Shown here: positions 33,498-42,163 of the stretch, piece after piece
Numbering within the stretch: the first letter of the stretch is position 1
Layout of the letters: each line of letters opens with the position of its first letter
NCBI GenBank assembly: GCA_039807445.1
Contig: JBDHRG010000004.1
Span: 1 to 55,869, forward strand
Length of the DNA stretch: 55,869 nucleotides
Direction of reading: 5' to 3'
Source: JBDHRG01 sp039807445
GTDB taxonomy: Bacteria > Pseudomonadota > Gammaproteobacteria > Competibacterales > Competibacteraceae
The notes under the pieces: generated by a model
Told to the model about the DNA's origin: nothing
Database searches by the model: none
Seen by the model: the letters and a program-made list of their open reading frames with translations, nothing else
Translations under genes and position numbers: made by a program

Positions 33498-34217
33498 ATG
33501 AGCAAGGAAAACCTGCGCCTGACGGGACACATCGCCTGCATCGACGCCTGCGGTTTCCGCGCGACGCTGATCTCGACCCTCGGCAACCACTGCGAAGTCT
33601 GGCGCAGCAACCGCATCGTCTCGCTCGACGGCGGCGCGGTCGAGGTCGATCGCGTGATCAAGCGTCACCGCCTGCCGTGCACCTTCCCCGAGATCCGCCT
33701 GCTGAACCGCGACTATCAGACGCTGAAGGCGCGGCTGGGCAGCATCGTGCCCGAGGCGCTGTTCGTCGCCACCGAGGTCGATGGCGAGCTCAACGTGGTG
33801 GTGATCGCCGACACGGTGCAGTGCTGGTTCAACCTCGCCAACCCCGCCAACGAGAGCGACGCGGTGCCGCTGCTGCGCCGGCACCCGCGGGCGCGCGACC
33901 AGTTGAGCAGCTTTCTCGAAGCCGCGCGCGAGTGGTACGACGACGGCGACGGCCGCCTGATCGACCTGTACGGGCTCGACAACCTGGTGCTCGACGTCAA
34001 CCGCCAGGTCCGCTACATCGACAGCTTCAACGTGTTCTTCTACCCCGACCTGCTGGAGCACTGCAGCGAGGAAGACGGCGCGAGCCTGCGCGAGATGATC
34101 CAGCGCTCGCTGCTGCGGCTCGAATACCTCGAGTACGTGCACGCCGCCGCCGAGCAGGCCTGGTGCGCGCTGCCGTTCGAGGGCGAGGCGCCGCCCATCG
34201 TCCTGCCCGTCGAGTGA
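33498..34217 (+). CDS. Hypothetical protein with possible kinase-like fold
   Basis: 239-residue protein that I do not recognise by name. Some segments recall bacterial small-molecule kinases: VDRVIKRH (residues 50-57) like the nucleotide-binding lysine strand, FPEIRLLNRDYQTLKARLG like helix C with a Glu, LIDLYGLDNLVLDVN like the catalytic loop, and VRYIDSF like the metal-binding DFG. The spacing is not exactly canonical, so the fold is a suggestion only. The ATG at 33498 has GGGGAGG upstream. No partner is obvious in the neighbourhood. Confidence 0.55.
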   Translation: MSKENLRLTGHIACIDACGFRATLISTLGNHCEVWRSNRIVSLDGGAVEVDRVIKRHRLPCTFPEIRLLNRDYQTLKARLGSIVPEALFVATEVDGELNVVVIADTVQCWFNLANPANESDAVPLLRRHPRARDQLSSFLEAAREWYDDGDGRLIDLYGLDNLVLDVNRQVRYIDSFNVFFYPDLLEHCSEEDGASLREMIQRSLLRLEYLEYVHAAAEQAWCALPFEGEAPPIVLPVE

Positions 34218-34328
34218 AGCCGCGCCGCGCTTGATGGCGGCGGCGTTTTCGGGTTCCATGGGCGGCTCCGATTCCGGGTGGCCGAGCGCGCCGTGTCCGC
34301 CCGCCAATTCCAAGCCGGAGAAGACCTG

Positions 34329-34859
34329 ATGCGTACGATCGGGCTGCTGGGCCGCGCCATCGCCGCACTGTGGCTGGGGCTCTGGTGCCTGGCCGCGAGC
34401 GCGGCCGAGCCGACCACCACAGTCGTCGCCCGCGACGGCCAGAGCGAGATCGCGATGCCCGCCGACTGGCTCGAGTGGCGTACCGGGCTGAACGACGAGG
34501 CCGAGATCCAGATCGGCTCGCGGCTGATGAACCGCTACCTGATCGTCGTCGCCGAGTCGAAGCGGTCAGCACCGGGCCTGGAGCGTTTCGCGCAGGTTTC
34601 GCTCGACGCGCTGCGTGCGCCGCTGCGCAACGTGGTCGCCGGGCGGCCGGCGAAGCTCGAGATCGGCGGCTTGCGTGCGCTCCAGTCGGAACTGAAGGCG
34701 GGCCACGGCGACCACGATATCGGCTACCTGCATACCAGCATCGAGGGGCAACGCGGCTACTACCAGGTCGTTGCCTGGTGCAAGACCGCCGAGTTCGAGG
34801 CGCTCAAGCCGCTGCTCGTCGAGATCACCGCGAGTTTCCGCGAGCGCCCCGATGAGTGA
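34329..34859 (+). CDS. Secreted hypothetical protein (signal peptide)
   Basis: 176-residue protein with a signal peptide: MRTIGLLGRAIAALWLGLWCLAASAAEP, cleavage after about residue 27. The mature part begins with a beta strand region (TTVVARDGQSEIAMPADW) and contains a single Cys. The opening DGQSEIAMPADW resembles PsbP-like/DUF1795-type fold proteins that bind at the outer membrane or periplasm, but that is a weak hint. The ATG at 34329 is preferred to one at 34278 because it starts the signal peptide. It is followed by a heptamer-word hairpin. Confidence 0.6.
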   Translation: MRTIGLLGRAIAALWLGLWCLAASAAEPTTTVVARDGQSEIAMPADWLEWRTGLNDEAEIQIGSRLMNRYLIVVAESKRSAPGLERFAQVSLDALRAPLRNVVAGRPAKLEIGGLRALQSELKAGHGDHDIGYLHTSIEGQRGYYQVVAWCKTAEFEALKPLLVEITASFRERPDE

Positions 34860-34867
34860 TGGGGAAT

Positions 34868-34924
34868 GGGTGATGAGGGGCGGGGAATGGGGCTACGCTC
34901 TCCATTACCCATCCCTGATCACCC
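34868..34924. repeat. Heptamer-phased inverted element (GGGGAAT words)
   Basis: Left arm 34868-34890 and right arm 34902-34924 pair imperfectly. The words repeat with period 7: GGGGAAT, GGGTGAT on the left, and CCATTAC, CCATCCC, TGATCAC, CCATCAC on the right. It fills the gap between the secreted protein and fRMsr genes. Function unknown; hairpin terminator is one option. Confidence 0.6.
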
Positions 34925-34942
34925 ATCACCAGAAATGACATC

Positions 34943-35431
34943 ATGTTCGAGCTGAAAGCGGCCGAGGTCGCCGACAAGCCGGCGCTGTACGCGGAGCTCG
35001 CCGCGCAGGCACGCGCGCTGCTGGGCGGCGAGCACGACCGGATCGCCAACGCCGCCAATCTGTCGGCGCTGATCTTCCATGCGCTGCCGGCGCTGAACTG
35101 GGCCGGATTCTACTTCTTCGACGGGCGCGAGCTGGTGCTGGGGCCGTTCCAGGGCAAGCCGGCCTGCGTGCGCATCCCGCTCGGGCGCGGTGTGTGCGGC
35201 ACCGCCGCGGCGACGCGCACGACGCAGCGGGTCGCCGACGTGCACGCCTTTCCCGGCCACATCGCCTGCGACGCCGCCTCGCGCTCGGAGCTCGTGGTGC
35301 CGCTGGTCGACGCCGGCGGGCGGCTGCTCGGCGTGCTCGACCTCGACAGCCCCGAACTCGCGCGCTTCGACCACGCCGACCGCACCGGGCTTGAGGCGCT
35401 GGCGGCGGTGTGGGTCGAAGAAAGCACGTGA
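34943..35431 (+). CDS. msrC: Free methionine-(R)-sulfoxide reductase (GAF type)
   Basis: 162-residue GAF-domain enzyme that reduces free L-methionine-(R)-sulfoxide using thioredoxin. The catalytic cysteines are Cys75, Cys85 and Cys109, with the same spacing as E. coli Cys84, Cys94 and Cys118. The GAF core FYFFDGRELVLGPFQG and the C-terminal PLVDAGGRLLGVLDLDS are typical. The ATG at 34943 follows the heptamer hairpin. It fits the thioredoxin reductase and peroxiredoxin genes nearby as part of an antioxidant set, though it is not co-transcribed with them. Confidence 0.92.
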   Translation: MFELKAAEVADKPALYAELAAQARALLGGEHDRIANAANLSALIFHALPALNWAGFYFFDGRELVLGPFQGKPACVRIPLGRGVCGTAAATRTTQRVADVHAFPGHIACDAASRSELVVPLVDAGGRLLGVLDLDSPELARFDHADRTGLEALAAVWVEEST

Positions 35432-35477
35432 GAGGCGAAGCGCGTGATGCTGCATCGTAGGGGAAAATCTCGCTGCA

Positions 35478-35498
35478 TTCCCGCTTCCCGCTTCCCGC
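35478..35498. repeat. Three tandem TTCCCGC heptamers
   Basis: TTCCCGC occurs three times in exact tandem (35478-35498), between the convergent fRMsr and P-type ATPase genes. It belongs with the other period-7 elements in this window. Confidence 0.7.
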
Positions 35499-35513
35499 AC
35501 TCGTGCTGAAAGC

Positions 35514-38237
35514 CTAGATCGGCTCGGACGGATCCTCCTCCCCCACCGACCGCTCGCGGCGCAGCCGCACGCGCAGCGCGGCTTTTTCCAGCTCGACCAC
35601 GGCGAAGGTCAGCAGGCCGACACCCAGCACCAGCAGCCAGTCTTCAGCCGGCAGCGAAGCGGTGCCGAGCAGCGTGTGCATCCACGGCAGGTAGGTGAAG
35701 CCGAGCTGCAGCGCCGCGAGCGTGCCGACGCCGAGCAGCGCGATGCGGTTGCCGAGGAAACCCTCGACCGTGCACGCGGGCGCGACGATGTAGCGGCTCG
35801 AGAACAGGTACAGAATCTGGCCGACCACCAGCGCGTTGACCGCCAGCGTGCGCGCCGCCTCGGGCGTGCCGCCCTGCGCAGTCTCCCACAGGAACAGCCC
35901 GAGCGAGCCCACCGTCTGCACCACCGACACCAGCGCCACGCGCCAGGCGAGAAAGCCACTCAGCAGCGCTTCGCCGCGGCCACGCGGCGGCCGGCGCATG
36001 ATGTCGGCCTCGGGCGGTTCGAAGGCCAGCGTCAGCGCCAGTGTCACCGCGACCACCATGTTGACCCACAGCACCTGCACCGGGGTGATCGGCAGCGCGA
36101 CGCCGAACAGGATCGCGGCGACGATCACGCAGCCCTGCGCGCCGTTGGTCGGCAGCGAGAACACGATCGCCTTCTTCAGATTGTCGTAGATCGTGCGGCC
36201 TTCCTGAACCGCGCGCGCGATGGTGACGAAGTTGTCGTCGGCGAGCACCACTTCCGAGGCTTCCTTGGCCGCTTCGGTACCCTTGGCACCCATCGCCACG
36301 CCGACGTCGGCGCGCTTCAGCGCCGGGGCGTCGTTGACGCCGTCGCCGGTCATCGCGACCACCTCGCCCTGGGTCTGCAGCGCCGATACCAGGCGCAGCT
36401 TGTGCTCGGGGCTGGCGCGGGCGTAGACATCGGTGTTCGCCACCACGCGCTCGAGTTCGGCGTCGCTCAGCACCTCGATCTCGGCGCCGGTCAGTACGCG
36501 GCCGTCGCCGCCCATGCCGAGGCGGTCCGCGATCGCGCGCGCGGTGGCGGCGTGGTCGCCGGTGATCATCTTGACGCGGATGCCGGCCTCGATGCAGTGG
36601 CGCACCGCGTCGATCGCTTCCGGGCGCGGCGGGTCCATGATGCCGAGCAGGCCGAGCAGCGTCAGACCGCTGGTCGCGGTGTCGGCGGCCAGCACCCCGG
36701 GGGGCGTCGGCAGGCGCTTCTCGGCGACGGCCAGCACGCGCTGGCCGCGCGCGGCGAGCTCGGCGATGTGCCGCTCCCAGCGCGCGCGCTCGAGCGGTGC
36801 TGCGCCGTCGCGGCCGGCCTCGTGGCTGCACATCGCCAGCAGGCGCTCGGGCGCGCCCTTGACGAACACCACCGCGCCGCCGTCGGGCGTGGCGTGCAGC
36901 GTCGCCATGTAGCGGTGTTCGGATTCGAACGGGATGCCGTCGAGCCGCGGCCAGTCGGGCTGCGCCGCGGGCAGGCCGGCCTTGCGCGCCAGCGTCAGCA
37001 GCGCGACTTCGGTCGGATCGCCCTCGGGCAGCCACTCGCCGTCGCGGTGGCGCAGCGCCGCGTCGTTGCACAGCGCGGCGGCGCGCGCCAGCGCGGTCAG
37101 CCCGGGGGCATCGTGCGGTGCCAGCGCGGCTTCGCCGATGCGGAAGCCGCCGTCGGGGGCGTAGCCTGCGCCGTCGACCGCGATCAGCGCGTCGGCCAGC
37201 GCGACGCTCTGCACCGTCATCGCGTTCTGTGTCAGCGTGCCGGTCTTGTCGGAGCAGATCACGGTGACGGAGCCCAGCGTCTCGACCGCCGGCAGCCGGC
37301 GCACGATCGCGTTGCGCCGCGCCATGCGCTGCACGCCGATCGCGAAGGTGATCGTCATCACCGCCGGCAGCCCCTCGGGGATCGCGGCGACCGCCAGGCC
37401 GACGGCGGCCATGAACATGTCGGCCCAGTGGTAGCCGCGCAGCCAGCCGACCAGGCCGGTCAGCGCCGCGACCGCGAGGATCACGCCGGTCAGCCAGTGG
37501 CCGAAGCGGCCGATCTGCTCGAGCAGCGGCGTCGACAGGCTGCCGACCTGCTCGAGCAGCGTGCTGATGCGACCGAGCTCGGTCGCCTGCCCGGTGGCGA
37601 CGACCAGGCCCTGGCCCTGGCCGTACGTGACCAGCGTGCCCGAGTACGCCATGCCGGTGCGGTCGCCGAGCGGCGCGTCGGCGTCGACCGGCGCGACGGC
37701 CTTGTCAACCGGCTCGGATTCGCCGGTCAGCGCCGCTTCCTGCACGCGCAGGTTCCTGAGCTCGAGCAGGCGCAGGTCGGCGGGGACCTTGTCGCCCGAG
37801 GCGAGCAGCACGCGGTCGCCGGGCACCAGCGCCTCGGCCTCGATCTCCTGGCGGTGGCCGTCGCGGATCACCACCGCCTTCAGCGACAGCATGTCGCGGA
37901 TCGCGTCGAGCGCCGCCTCGGCCTTGCCCTCCTGAACGAAGCCGACCACGGCGTTGATCAGCACCACGCCGAGGATCACCGCGGTGTCGACCGGGTGGCC
38001 GAGCAGCGCGGTGACGATGGCCGAGCCGATCAGCACGTAGATCAGGATGTTGTCGAACTGGCGCAGGAAGCGCACCCAGGCGCTGGCGCGCCTGGGGGGA
38101 GCGAGGCGGTTGGAACCGTGACGCTCGAGCCGGGCCGCTGCCTCGGCCGCGGACAGGCCGGTCGGGGGCGAGTTCAGCCGCTGCGCCGCCGCATCCGGGG
38201 GCAGCGCGTGCCAGACCGCATGTTCGTGCCGCTCCAT
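35514..38237 (-). CDS. Cation-transporting P-type ATPase (P2 type)
   Basis: 907-residue P-type ATPase with an N-terminal cation-transporter domain, actuator motif TGES, the phosphorylation loop CSDKTGTLT, the nucleotide-binding domain and the hinge TGDGVNDAPALK. The fourth membrane helix has VAAIPEGLP, typical of P2-type Ca2+ or Na+/K+-like pumps that export calcium or sodium. The C-terminal six helices are complete. No heavy-metal CPC motif is present. The ATG at 38237 has GGAGG upstream. It would export Ca2+ or a similar cation from the cytosol. Confidence 0.88.
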   Translation of the reverse strand: MERHEHAVWHALPPDAAAQRLNSPPTGLSAAEAAARLERHGSNRLAPPRRASAWVRFLRQFDNILIYVLIGSAIVTALLGHPVDTAVILGVVLINAVVGFVQEGKAEAALDAIRDMLSLKAVVIRDGHRQEIEAEALVPGDRVLLASGDKVPADLRLLELRNLRVQEAALTGESEPVDKAVAPVDADAPLGDRTGMAYSGTLVTYGQGQGLVVATGQATELGRISTLLEQVGSLSTPLLEQIGRFGHWLTGVILAVAALTGLVGWLRGYHWADMFMAAVGLAVAAIPEGLPAVMTITFAIGVQRMARRNAIVRRLPAVETLGSVTVICSDKTGTLTQNAMTVQSVALADALIAVDGAGYAPDGGFRIGEAALAPHDAPGLTALARAAALCNDAALRHRDGEWLPEGDPTEVALLTLARKAGLPAAQPDWPRLDGIPFESEHRYMATLHATPDGGAVVFVKGAPERLLAMCSHEAGRDGAAPLERARWERHIAELAARGQRVLAVAEKRLPTPPGVLAADTATSGLTLLGLLGIMDPPRPEAIDAVRHCIEAGIRVKMITGDHAATARAIADRLGMGGDGRVLTGAEIEVLSDAELERVVANTDVYARASPEHKLRLVSALQTQGEVVAMTGDGVNDAPALKRADVGVAMGAKGTEAAKEASEVVLADDNFVTIARAVQEGRTIYDNLKKAIVFSLPTNGAQGCVIVAAILFGVALPITPVQVLWVNMVVAVTLALTLAFEPPEADIMRRPPRGRGEALLSGFLAWRVALVSVVQTVGSLGLFLWETAQGGTPEAARTLAVNALVVGQILYLFSSRYIVAPACTVEGFLGNRIALLGVGTLAALQLGFTYLPWMHTLLGTASLPAEDWLLVLGVGLLTFAVVELEKAALRVRLRRERSVGEEDPSEPI

Positions 38238-38385
38238 CGTCGTCCTCCGTGGTGAGGTCCCGCTATCGGACCGGACAGCGGCCCGTCGGTTCACCGGACG
38301 GTGAGCATAGGGCAGGCGCACGGCGGCGGCATTGACCCGATGCAGGGCGGCGGGTCAGCGGAGGCTCGAAGAGAAATAGGGGGGA

Positions 38386-38811
38386 TCAGCGTGCCGCGGG
38401 CGGGTACTGCATCCTGAGCTGGAAGTCCTGGAAGCGGGCGGCGAGCTGCGCGTCGCCCGGCATCGGCAGCGGTGACGCGTCGAGCACCGCCTTCACCAGC
38501 GAGGCGTCGTAGTCCTTGCTGCCGCTGCGCTTGAGGAACTTGACCTGCTTGACCGTACCCTGGGCGTCGGTGGTGATGCGCAGCTCGGCGGCGAGCGCCC
38601 GCGGCTTCTTCGCGAGCGACCTGGGCTCGACCCAGGCCTGCTCGATGCGCGCCCTGATCAGGGCGTGCTGGCTCTCGTAGCTGACCGGTTGGGCGCGCTT
38701 CGCCGCCTCGGCATCGGATGCGGTGGTCGCGCAGCCGCCCAGCGCCAGCAGCGCCACGCACAGCGCGGCCGCGGCGGAGGTCCGCACTCGAGCGAAGAAG
38801 GACGGCAGCAT
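38386..38811 (-). CDS. Lipoprotein with TolA/TonB C-terminal-like domain
   Basis: 141-residue lipoprotein: signal peptide with lipobox LGGC, lipid-carrying Cys27, then a short helical region and a TonB/TolA C-terminal-type domain (about residues 75-135). The domain shows the family pattern LRITTDAQGTVKQVKFLKRSGSK followed by DASPLPMP. Such domains contact outer-membrane or Tol-Pal proteins. It is divergent from the REC-EAL gene and follows the P-type ATPase start by 148 bp on the same strand. No tolQR genes are seen here. Confidence 0.8.
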   Translation of the reverse strand: MLPSFFARVRTSAAAALCVALLALGGCATTASDAEAAKRAQPVSYESQHALIRARIEQAWVEPRSLAKKPRALAAELRITTDAQGTVKQVKFLKRSGSKDYDASLVKAVLDASPLPMPGDAQLAARFQDFQLRMQYPPAAR

Positions 38812-39012
38812 GCCGTTGATCTCCCGGGGTCTACGGTGGCAAGGGCCGCCGCCCGCGGCGGCCGGGCAAGGTTACTGGCTGCCGCCGAGCGGTACAAGCG
38901 CGGCCATGGGGCGGCGTGTAAGCTGAGGCACAGGCGCCGGGACGGACCCCCGCGCCGTCGGCGCCGCTCCGGGGGCGGCGTCGGGCGCGAGGCGCTTTCC
39001 GGGGAGGACCCT

Positions 39013-40209
39013 GTGGTCGATATCGGAACGATGCGGTTGCTGGTGGTCGAAGACCATCCCTTCCAGCGCGCGCTACTGGTGCGCCTGCTGCAGGGGCTGG
39101 GGGTGGCTGCGGTTGCCGAGGCGGCCGATGGCCGTGAGGCGCTCGAGCGGCTGAGCGGGGGCACGGCTTTCGATATCGTGATCAGCGACCTCGACATGCC
39201 GGGCATGGATGGCATGGCGCTGATCCGCCACGTCGGCAACCGCGGCCTGCCGGTGTCGCTGATCCTGTTCAGCGCGCTCGACAGCGCCGTCACCGCCTCG
39301 GTCGAGATGATGACGCGCGCCTACCACGTCGATGTGCTCGGGGTACTGCCCAAGCCGCCGACCGTCGAGGCGCTGCGCGAGCTGCTGGCGCTGCACGTGC
39401 CGCAGCGCGAGCCGACCGCGCCGGGCGGGCCGGTGGTGGTCACGCCGGCCGAGCTGCGCGCGGCGCTGGCGGCGCAGCGGTTCGAGCCCTGGTTCCAGCC
39501 CAAGGTGGCGCTCGCCGACGGCCGCATCCTCGGCGCTGAAGCGGTGGTGCGCTGGCGCCATCCCGAGCGCGGGCTGGTGATGCCGGCGGCTTTCATCCCG
39601 GCGATGGAGCATCACGGGCTGATCGAGCCGCTGACCTGGCTGGTGCTCGAGCGCGCGTTCGCGGCGTGCGGACGCTGGCGCAACCGGGGCCGGGACTGGA
39701 CGGTGTCGGTGAATCTGCCGCTCGGCATGCTCGAAGACCTGACGCTCGCCGAGCGCATCGCGCGCTTGACCGAGCGGCTGCAGCTCGACCCTGGCTGGGT
39801 GGTGTTCGAAGTCACCGAGCGCGAGGCGATGGCGCAGGTCGGGCCCTGCCTGGAGAACTTCGCGCGGCTGCGCATCCGCGGTTTCGGGCTGGCGATCGAC
39901 GACTTCGGCACCGGCTATTCGTCGCTGGCGCAGCTGCAGGCGATCCCCTTCACCGAGCTCAAGATCGATCAGGGCTTCGTCACCGGTGTTGCCGAGCGGC
40001 CCCATGCGCGGGTGATGCTCGAGTCGAGCCTCGACATCGCCGTCAAGCTGGGGCTCGGCACCGTCGCCGAAGGCGTCGAGACGCTCGGCGACTGGGCGCT
40101 GCTGCGCGCCCTCGGCTGCGACGCCGCGCAGGGCTACCTGATTTCGCCGGCGCTGGCCGAAGCCGAGCTGCTCGCCTGGGCGTTGGGCTGGGTGCCGCCC
40201 GTAGCATGA
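39013..40209 (+). CDS. REC-EAL response regulator (RocR-like c-di-GMP phosphodiesterase)
   Basis: 398-residue protein with a REC domain (residues 8-125; phospho-acceptor Asp59 in ISDLDMPGMDG, Lys116 region PKPP) followed by an EAL domain (about 145-390). The EAL signature is AEAVVRW, so the first motif reads EAV. All expected catalytic residues seem present: Asn in VNLPL, Glu in VTERE, Asp-Asp in IDDFGTG, Lys in ELKIDQGF, Glu in AEGVET and Gln in AAQGY. The start is GTG at 39013 with GGAGG at a 5-bp distance. It likely degrades c-di-GMP, gated by phosphorylation from an unlinked kinase. Confidence 0.85.
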   Translation: MVDIGTMRLLVVEDHPFQRALLVRLLQGLGVAAVAEAADGREALERLSGGTAFDIVISDLDMPGMDGMALIRHVGNRGLPVSLILFSALDSAVTASVEMMTRAYHVDVLGVLPKPPTVEALRELLALHVPQREPTAPGGPVVVTPAELRAALAAQRFEPWFQPKVALADGRILGAEAVVRWRHPERGLVMPAAFIPAMEHHGLIEPLTWLVLERAFAACGRWRNRGRDWTVSVNLPLGMLEDLTLAERIARLTERLQLDPGWVVFEVTEREAMAQVGPCLENFARLRIRGFGLAIDDFGTGYSSLAQLQAIPFTELKIDQGFVTGVAERPHARVMLESSLDIAVKLGLGTVAEGVETLGDWALLRALGCDAAQGYLISPALAEAELLAWALGWVPPVA

Positions 40210-40218
40210 CTGTTTCGA

Positions 40219-40280
40219 GAATGGGTGAAGGGGAAGGGTGAAAGGGGTGATCCCTCACCCATTCCTCATTCCCGATCACC
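40219..40280. repeat. Heptamer-phased inverted element (AATGGGT words)
   Basis: The left arm (about 40219-40250) reads AATGGGT, GAAGGGG, AAGGGTG, AAAGGGG and the right arm (40251-40280) reads TCACCCA, TTCCTCA, TTCCCGA, TCACC, both with period 7. It lies between the convergent REC-EAL and trxB genes. Same class as the elements at 34868 and 44201. Confidence 0.6.
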
Positions 40281-40286
40281 AGCGGC

Positions 40287-41243
40287 TTACTTGCCGTGCT
40301 CGTCGAGGAAGCGCTGCGCGTCGAGCGCTGCCATGCAGCCGCTGCCGGCCGAGGTGACGGCCTGACGGTAGACGTGGTCGGCGACGTCGCCGGCGGCGAA
40401 TACGCCGGGGATCGTGGTCGCGGTGGCGTTGCCCTCGAGCCCGCCCTGCACCAGCAGGTAGCCGTTACGCATCTCGAGCTGGCCGGCGAAGATGTCGGTG
40501 TTGGGCTTGTGGCCGATCGCGATGAACACGCCGGTCAGCGCCTGCTCGACGGTTTCGCCGGTCTTGACGCGCCTGATGCGGATGCCGGTCACGCCCGAGG
40601 CGTCACCGAGCACTTCGTCGAGGGTCGAGTCGAGCGCGAGGCGGATGTTGCCGTTGTTCACCTTGTCCATCAGGTGGTCGACCAGGATCGCTTCGGCGCG
40701 GAAGCTGTCGCGGCGGTGGATCAGCGTGACTTCGGCAGCGATGTTCGACAGGTACAGCGCTTCCTCGACCGCGGTGTTGCCGCCGCCGACCACCGCGACC
40801 TTCTGGCCGCGGTAGAAGAAGCCGTCGCAGGTCGCGCAACCCGAAACGCCCTTGCCCATGAACGCCTGCTCGGACGCCAGCCCCAGGTACTGGGCGCTGG
40901 CGCCGGTGGCGATCACCAGCGCGTCGCAGGTGTATTCGCCGGCGTCGCCGATCAGGCGAAACGGACGCTCGCCGAGCCTGGCGGTGTGGATGTGGTCGAA
41001 CACGATCTCGGTGCCGAAGCGCTCGGCGTGCTTGCGCATGCGCTCCATCAGGTCCGGGCCCTGCAGCCCCTCGACGTCGCCGGGCCAGTTGTCGACCTCG
41101 GTGGTGGTGGTCAACTGGCCGCCCATCTGCAGCCCGGTGACCATCATCGGCCTGAGGTTGGCGCGCGCGGCGTAGACCGCGGCGGTGTAGCCGGCCGGGC
41201 CGGAGCCGAGGATCAAGAGGCGGGCGTGTTTGGTCGTGCTCAT
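40287..41243 (-). CDS. trxB: Thioredoxin reductase
   Basis: 318-residue FAD-dependent thioredoxin-disulfide reductase. The FAD motif GSGPAGYT is at 13-20, the redox pair CATC at residues 136-139 within GCATCDGFF, the NADPH motif GGGNTAVEE follows, and the C-terminal FAD-binding GVFAAGDVAD is complete. It transfers electrons from NADPH to thioredoxin, feeding the neighbouring peroxiredoxin. The two genes lie 117 bp apart on the same strand and may be co-transcribed or independently controlled. Confidence 0.93.
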   Translation of the reverse strand: MSTTKHARLLILGSGPAGYTAAVYAARANLRPMMVTGLQMGGQLTTTTEVDNWPGDVEGLQGPDLMERMRKHAERFGTEIVFDHIHTARLGERPFRLIGDAGEYTCDALVIATGASAQYLGLASEQAFMGKGVSGCATCDGFFYRGQKVAVVGGGNTAVEEALYLSNIAAEVTLIHRRDSFRAEAILVDHLMDKVNNGNIRLALDSTLDEVLGDASGVTGIRIRRVKTGETVEQALTGVFIAIGHKPNTDIFAGQLEMRNGYLLVQGGLEGNATATTIPGVFAAGDVADHVYRQAVTSAGSGCMAALDAQRFLDEHGK

Positions 41244-41360
41244 CTGTAAACCTCCGGAAAAGCGCGTGATCCGTTCAACGTCGATACGGCAGCCCGCGGG
41301 CTGGCGTATCGGCGCTGGCGGGGGAGGGGCGCGGCATCGCCGCGCCCCGGGTCGCCGAAA

Positions 41361-41963
41361 TTACAGCGACCTGGCGTTTTCGGCCAGATAGCTGGCGACG
41401 CCATCGGCGGTCGGCTTCATGCCCTTGTCGCCCTTGGTCCAGCCGGCCGGACAGACTTCGCCGTGCTCTTCGGTGAACTGCAGCGCTTCGACCAGGCGCA
41501 CGACTTCGTCGACGTTGCGCCCCAGCGGCAGGTTGTTGACGACCTGGTGCTGGACGACACCGTCACGGTCGATCAGGAAGGTGGCGCGCAGCGCCACACC
41601 CGCCTCCGGGTGCTCGATGCCGTAGGCCTGGGCGATTTCATGCTTGACGTCGGCGACCAGCGGGAAGCCGACGCGACCGATACCGCCCTTTTCGACCGGC
41701 GTCTCGCGCCAGGCGAAGTGGGTGAACTGCGAGTCGATCGACACGCCGACGACTTCGACGCCCAGGTCCTTCAGCCTGCCGACGCGGTGGTCGTGAGCGA
41801 TGATCTCGGACGGGCAGACGAAGGTGAAGTCCAGCGGGTAGAAGAACAGCACGACGTACTTGCCGCGCAGGCTCGACAGCTTGAAGTCCTCCTTGATGCT
41901 GCCGTCGGCGAGCACGGCGGCGGCGGTGAAGTCCGGAGCTTCGCGGGTGACGAGGACGCTCAT
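41361..41963 (-). CDS. Typical 2-Cys peroxiredoxin (AhpC/TSA family)
   Basis: 200-residue peroxiredoxin. The peroxidatic cysteine is Cys50 in DFTFVCPSE and the resolving cysteine is Cys171 in GEVCPAGW, which identifies the typical 2-Cys type (AhpC/Prx1). It reduces hydrogen peroxide and organic peroxides in the cytosol, probably with the thioredoxin system encoded next door, since no ahpF is seen. The ATG at 41963 is chosen over one six codons upstream, which lacks family support. An OxyR-type half-site (ATAG-N7-CTAT) is 104 bp upstream. Confidence 0.92.
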   Translation of the reverse strand: MSVLVTREAPDFTAAAVLADGSIKEDFKLSSLRGKYVVLFFYPLDFTFVCPSEIIAHDHRVGRLKDLGVEVVGVSIDSQFTHFAWRETPVEKGGIGRVGFPLVADVKHEIAQAYGIEHPEAGVALRATFLIDRDGVVQHQVVNNLPLGRNVDEVVRLVEALQFTEEHGEVCPAGWTKGDKGMKPTADGVASYLAENARSL

Positions 41964-42066
41964 CGTTTGTCTCCTGTGCATCGTGGGGTGAAGAAGATTT
42001 CGGAATCGGGGCCAAGACTACGCAGGCCGATCGGTTTAGGGAAATTGAAATCTTTTATCCACCTCG

Positions 42067-42081
42067 ATAGAAAACGTCTAT
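42067..42081. promoter_or_regulatory. OxyR-type half-site (ATAG-N7-CTAT)
   Basis: ATAG at 42067-42070, seven bases, and CTAT at 42078-42081 match one dimer half of the OxyR consensus ATAG-N7-CTAT-N7-ATAG-N7-CTAT. The second half is not clear. It lies between the divergent peroxiredoxin and terC genes, 104 bp before the peroxiredoxin start. OxyR is encoded in this window at 46284. Confidence 0.5.
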
Positions 42082-42116
42082 GAGCACGGGATCCGTGTCG
42101 ACAGCCCCGACGCCCG

Positions 42117-42122
42117 TATAAT
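42117..42122 (+). promoter_or_regulatory. -10 box of terC
   Basis: A perfect TATAAT lies 42 bp before the terC ATG. No good -35 sequence is seen at 16-18 bp, so the promoter may need an activator or an extended element. Confidence 0.5.
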
Positions 42123-42163
42123 CCGGAGCGCCGGTTGCCGGCCCGTTAACGAGAGTTTCCGAC

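Noticed and set aside
42123..42163. yybP-ykoY manganese riboswitch before terC
   Set aside because: Only about 40 nt separate the -10 box from the ATG, too short for the aptamer, and no match to its conserved loops was seen.
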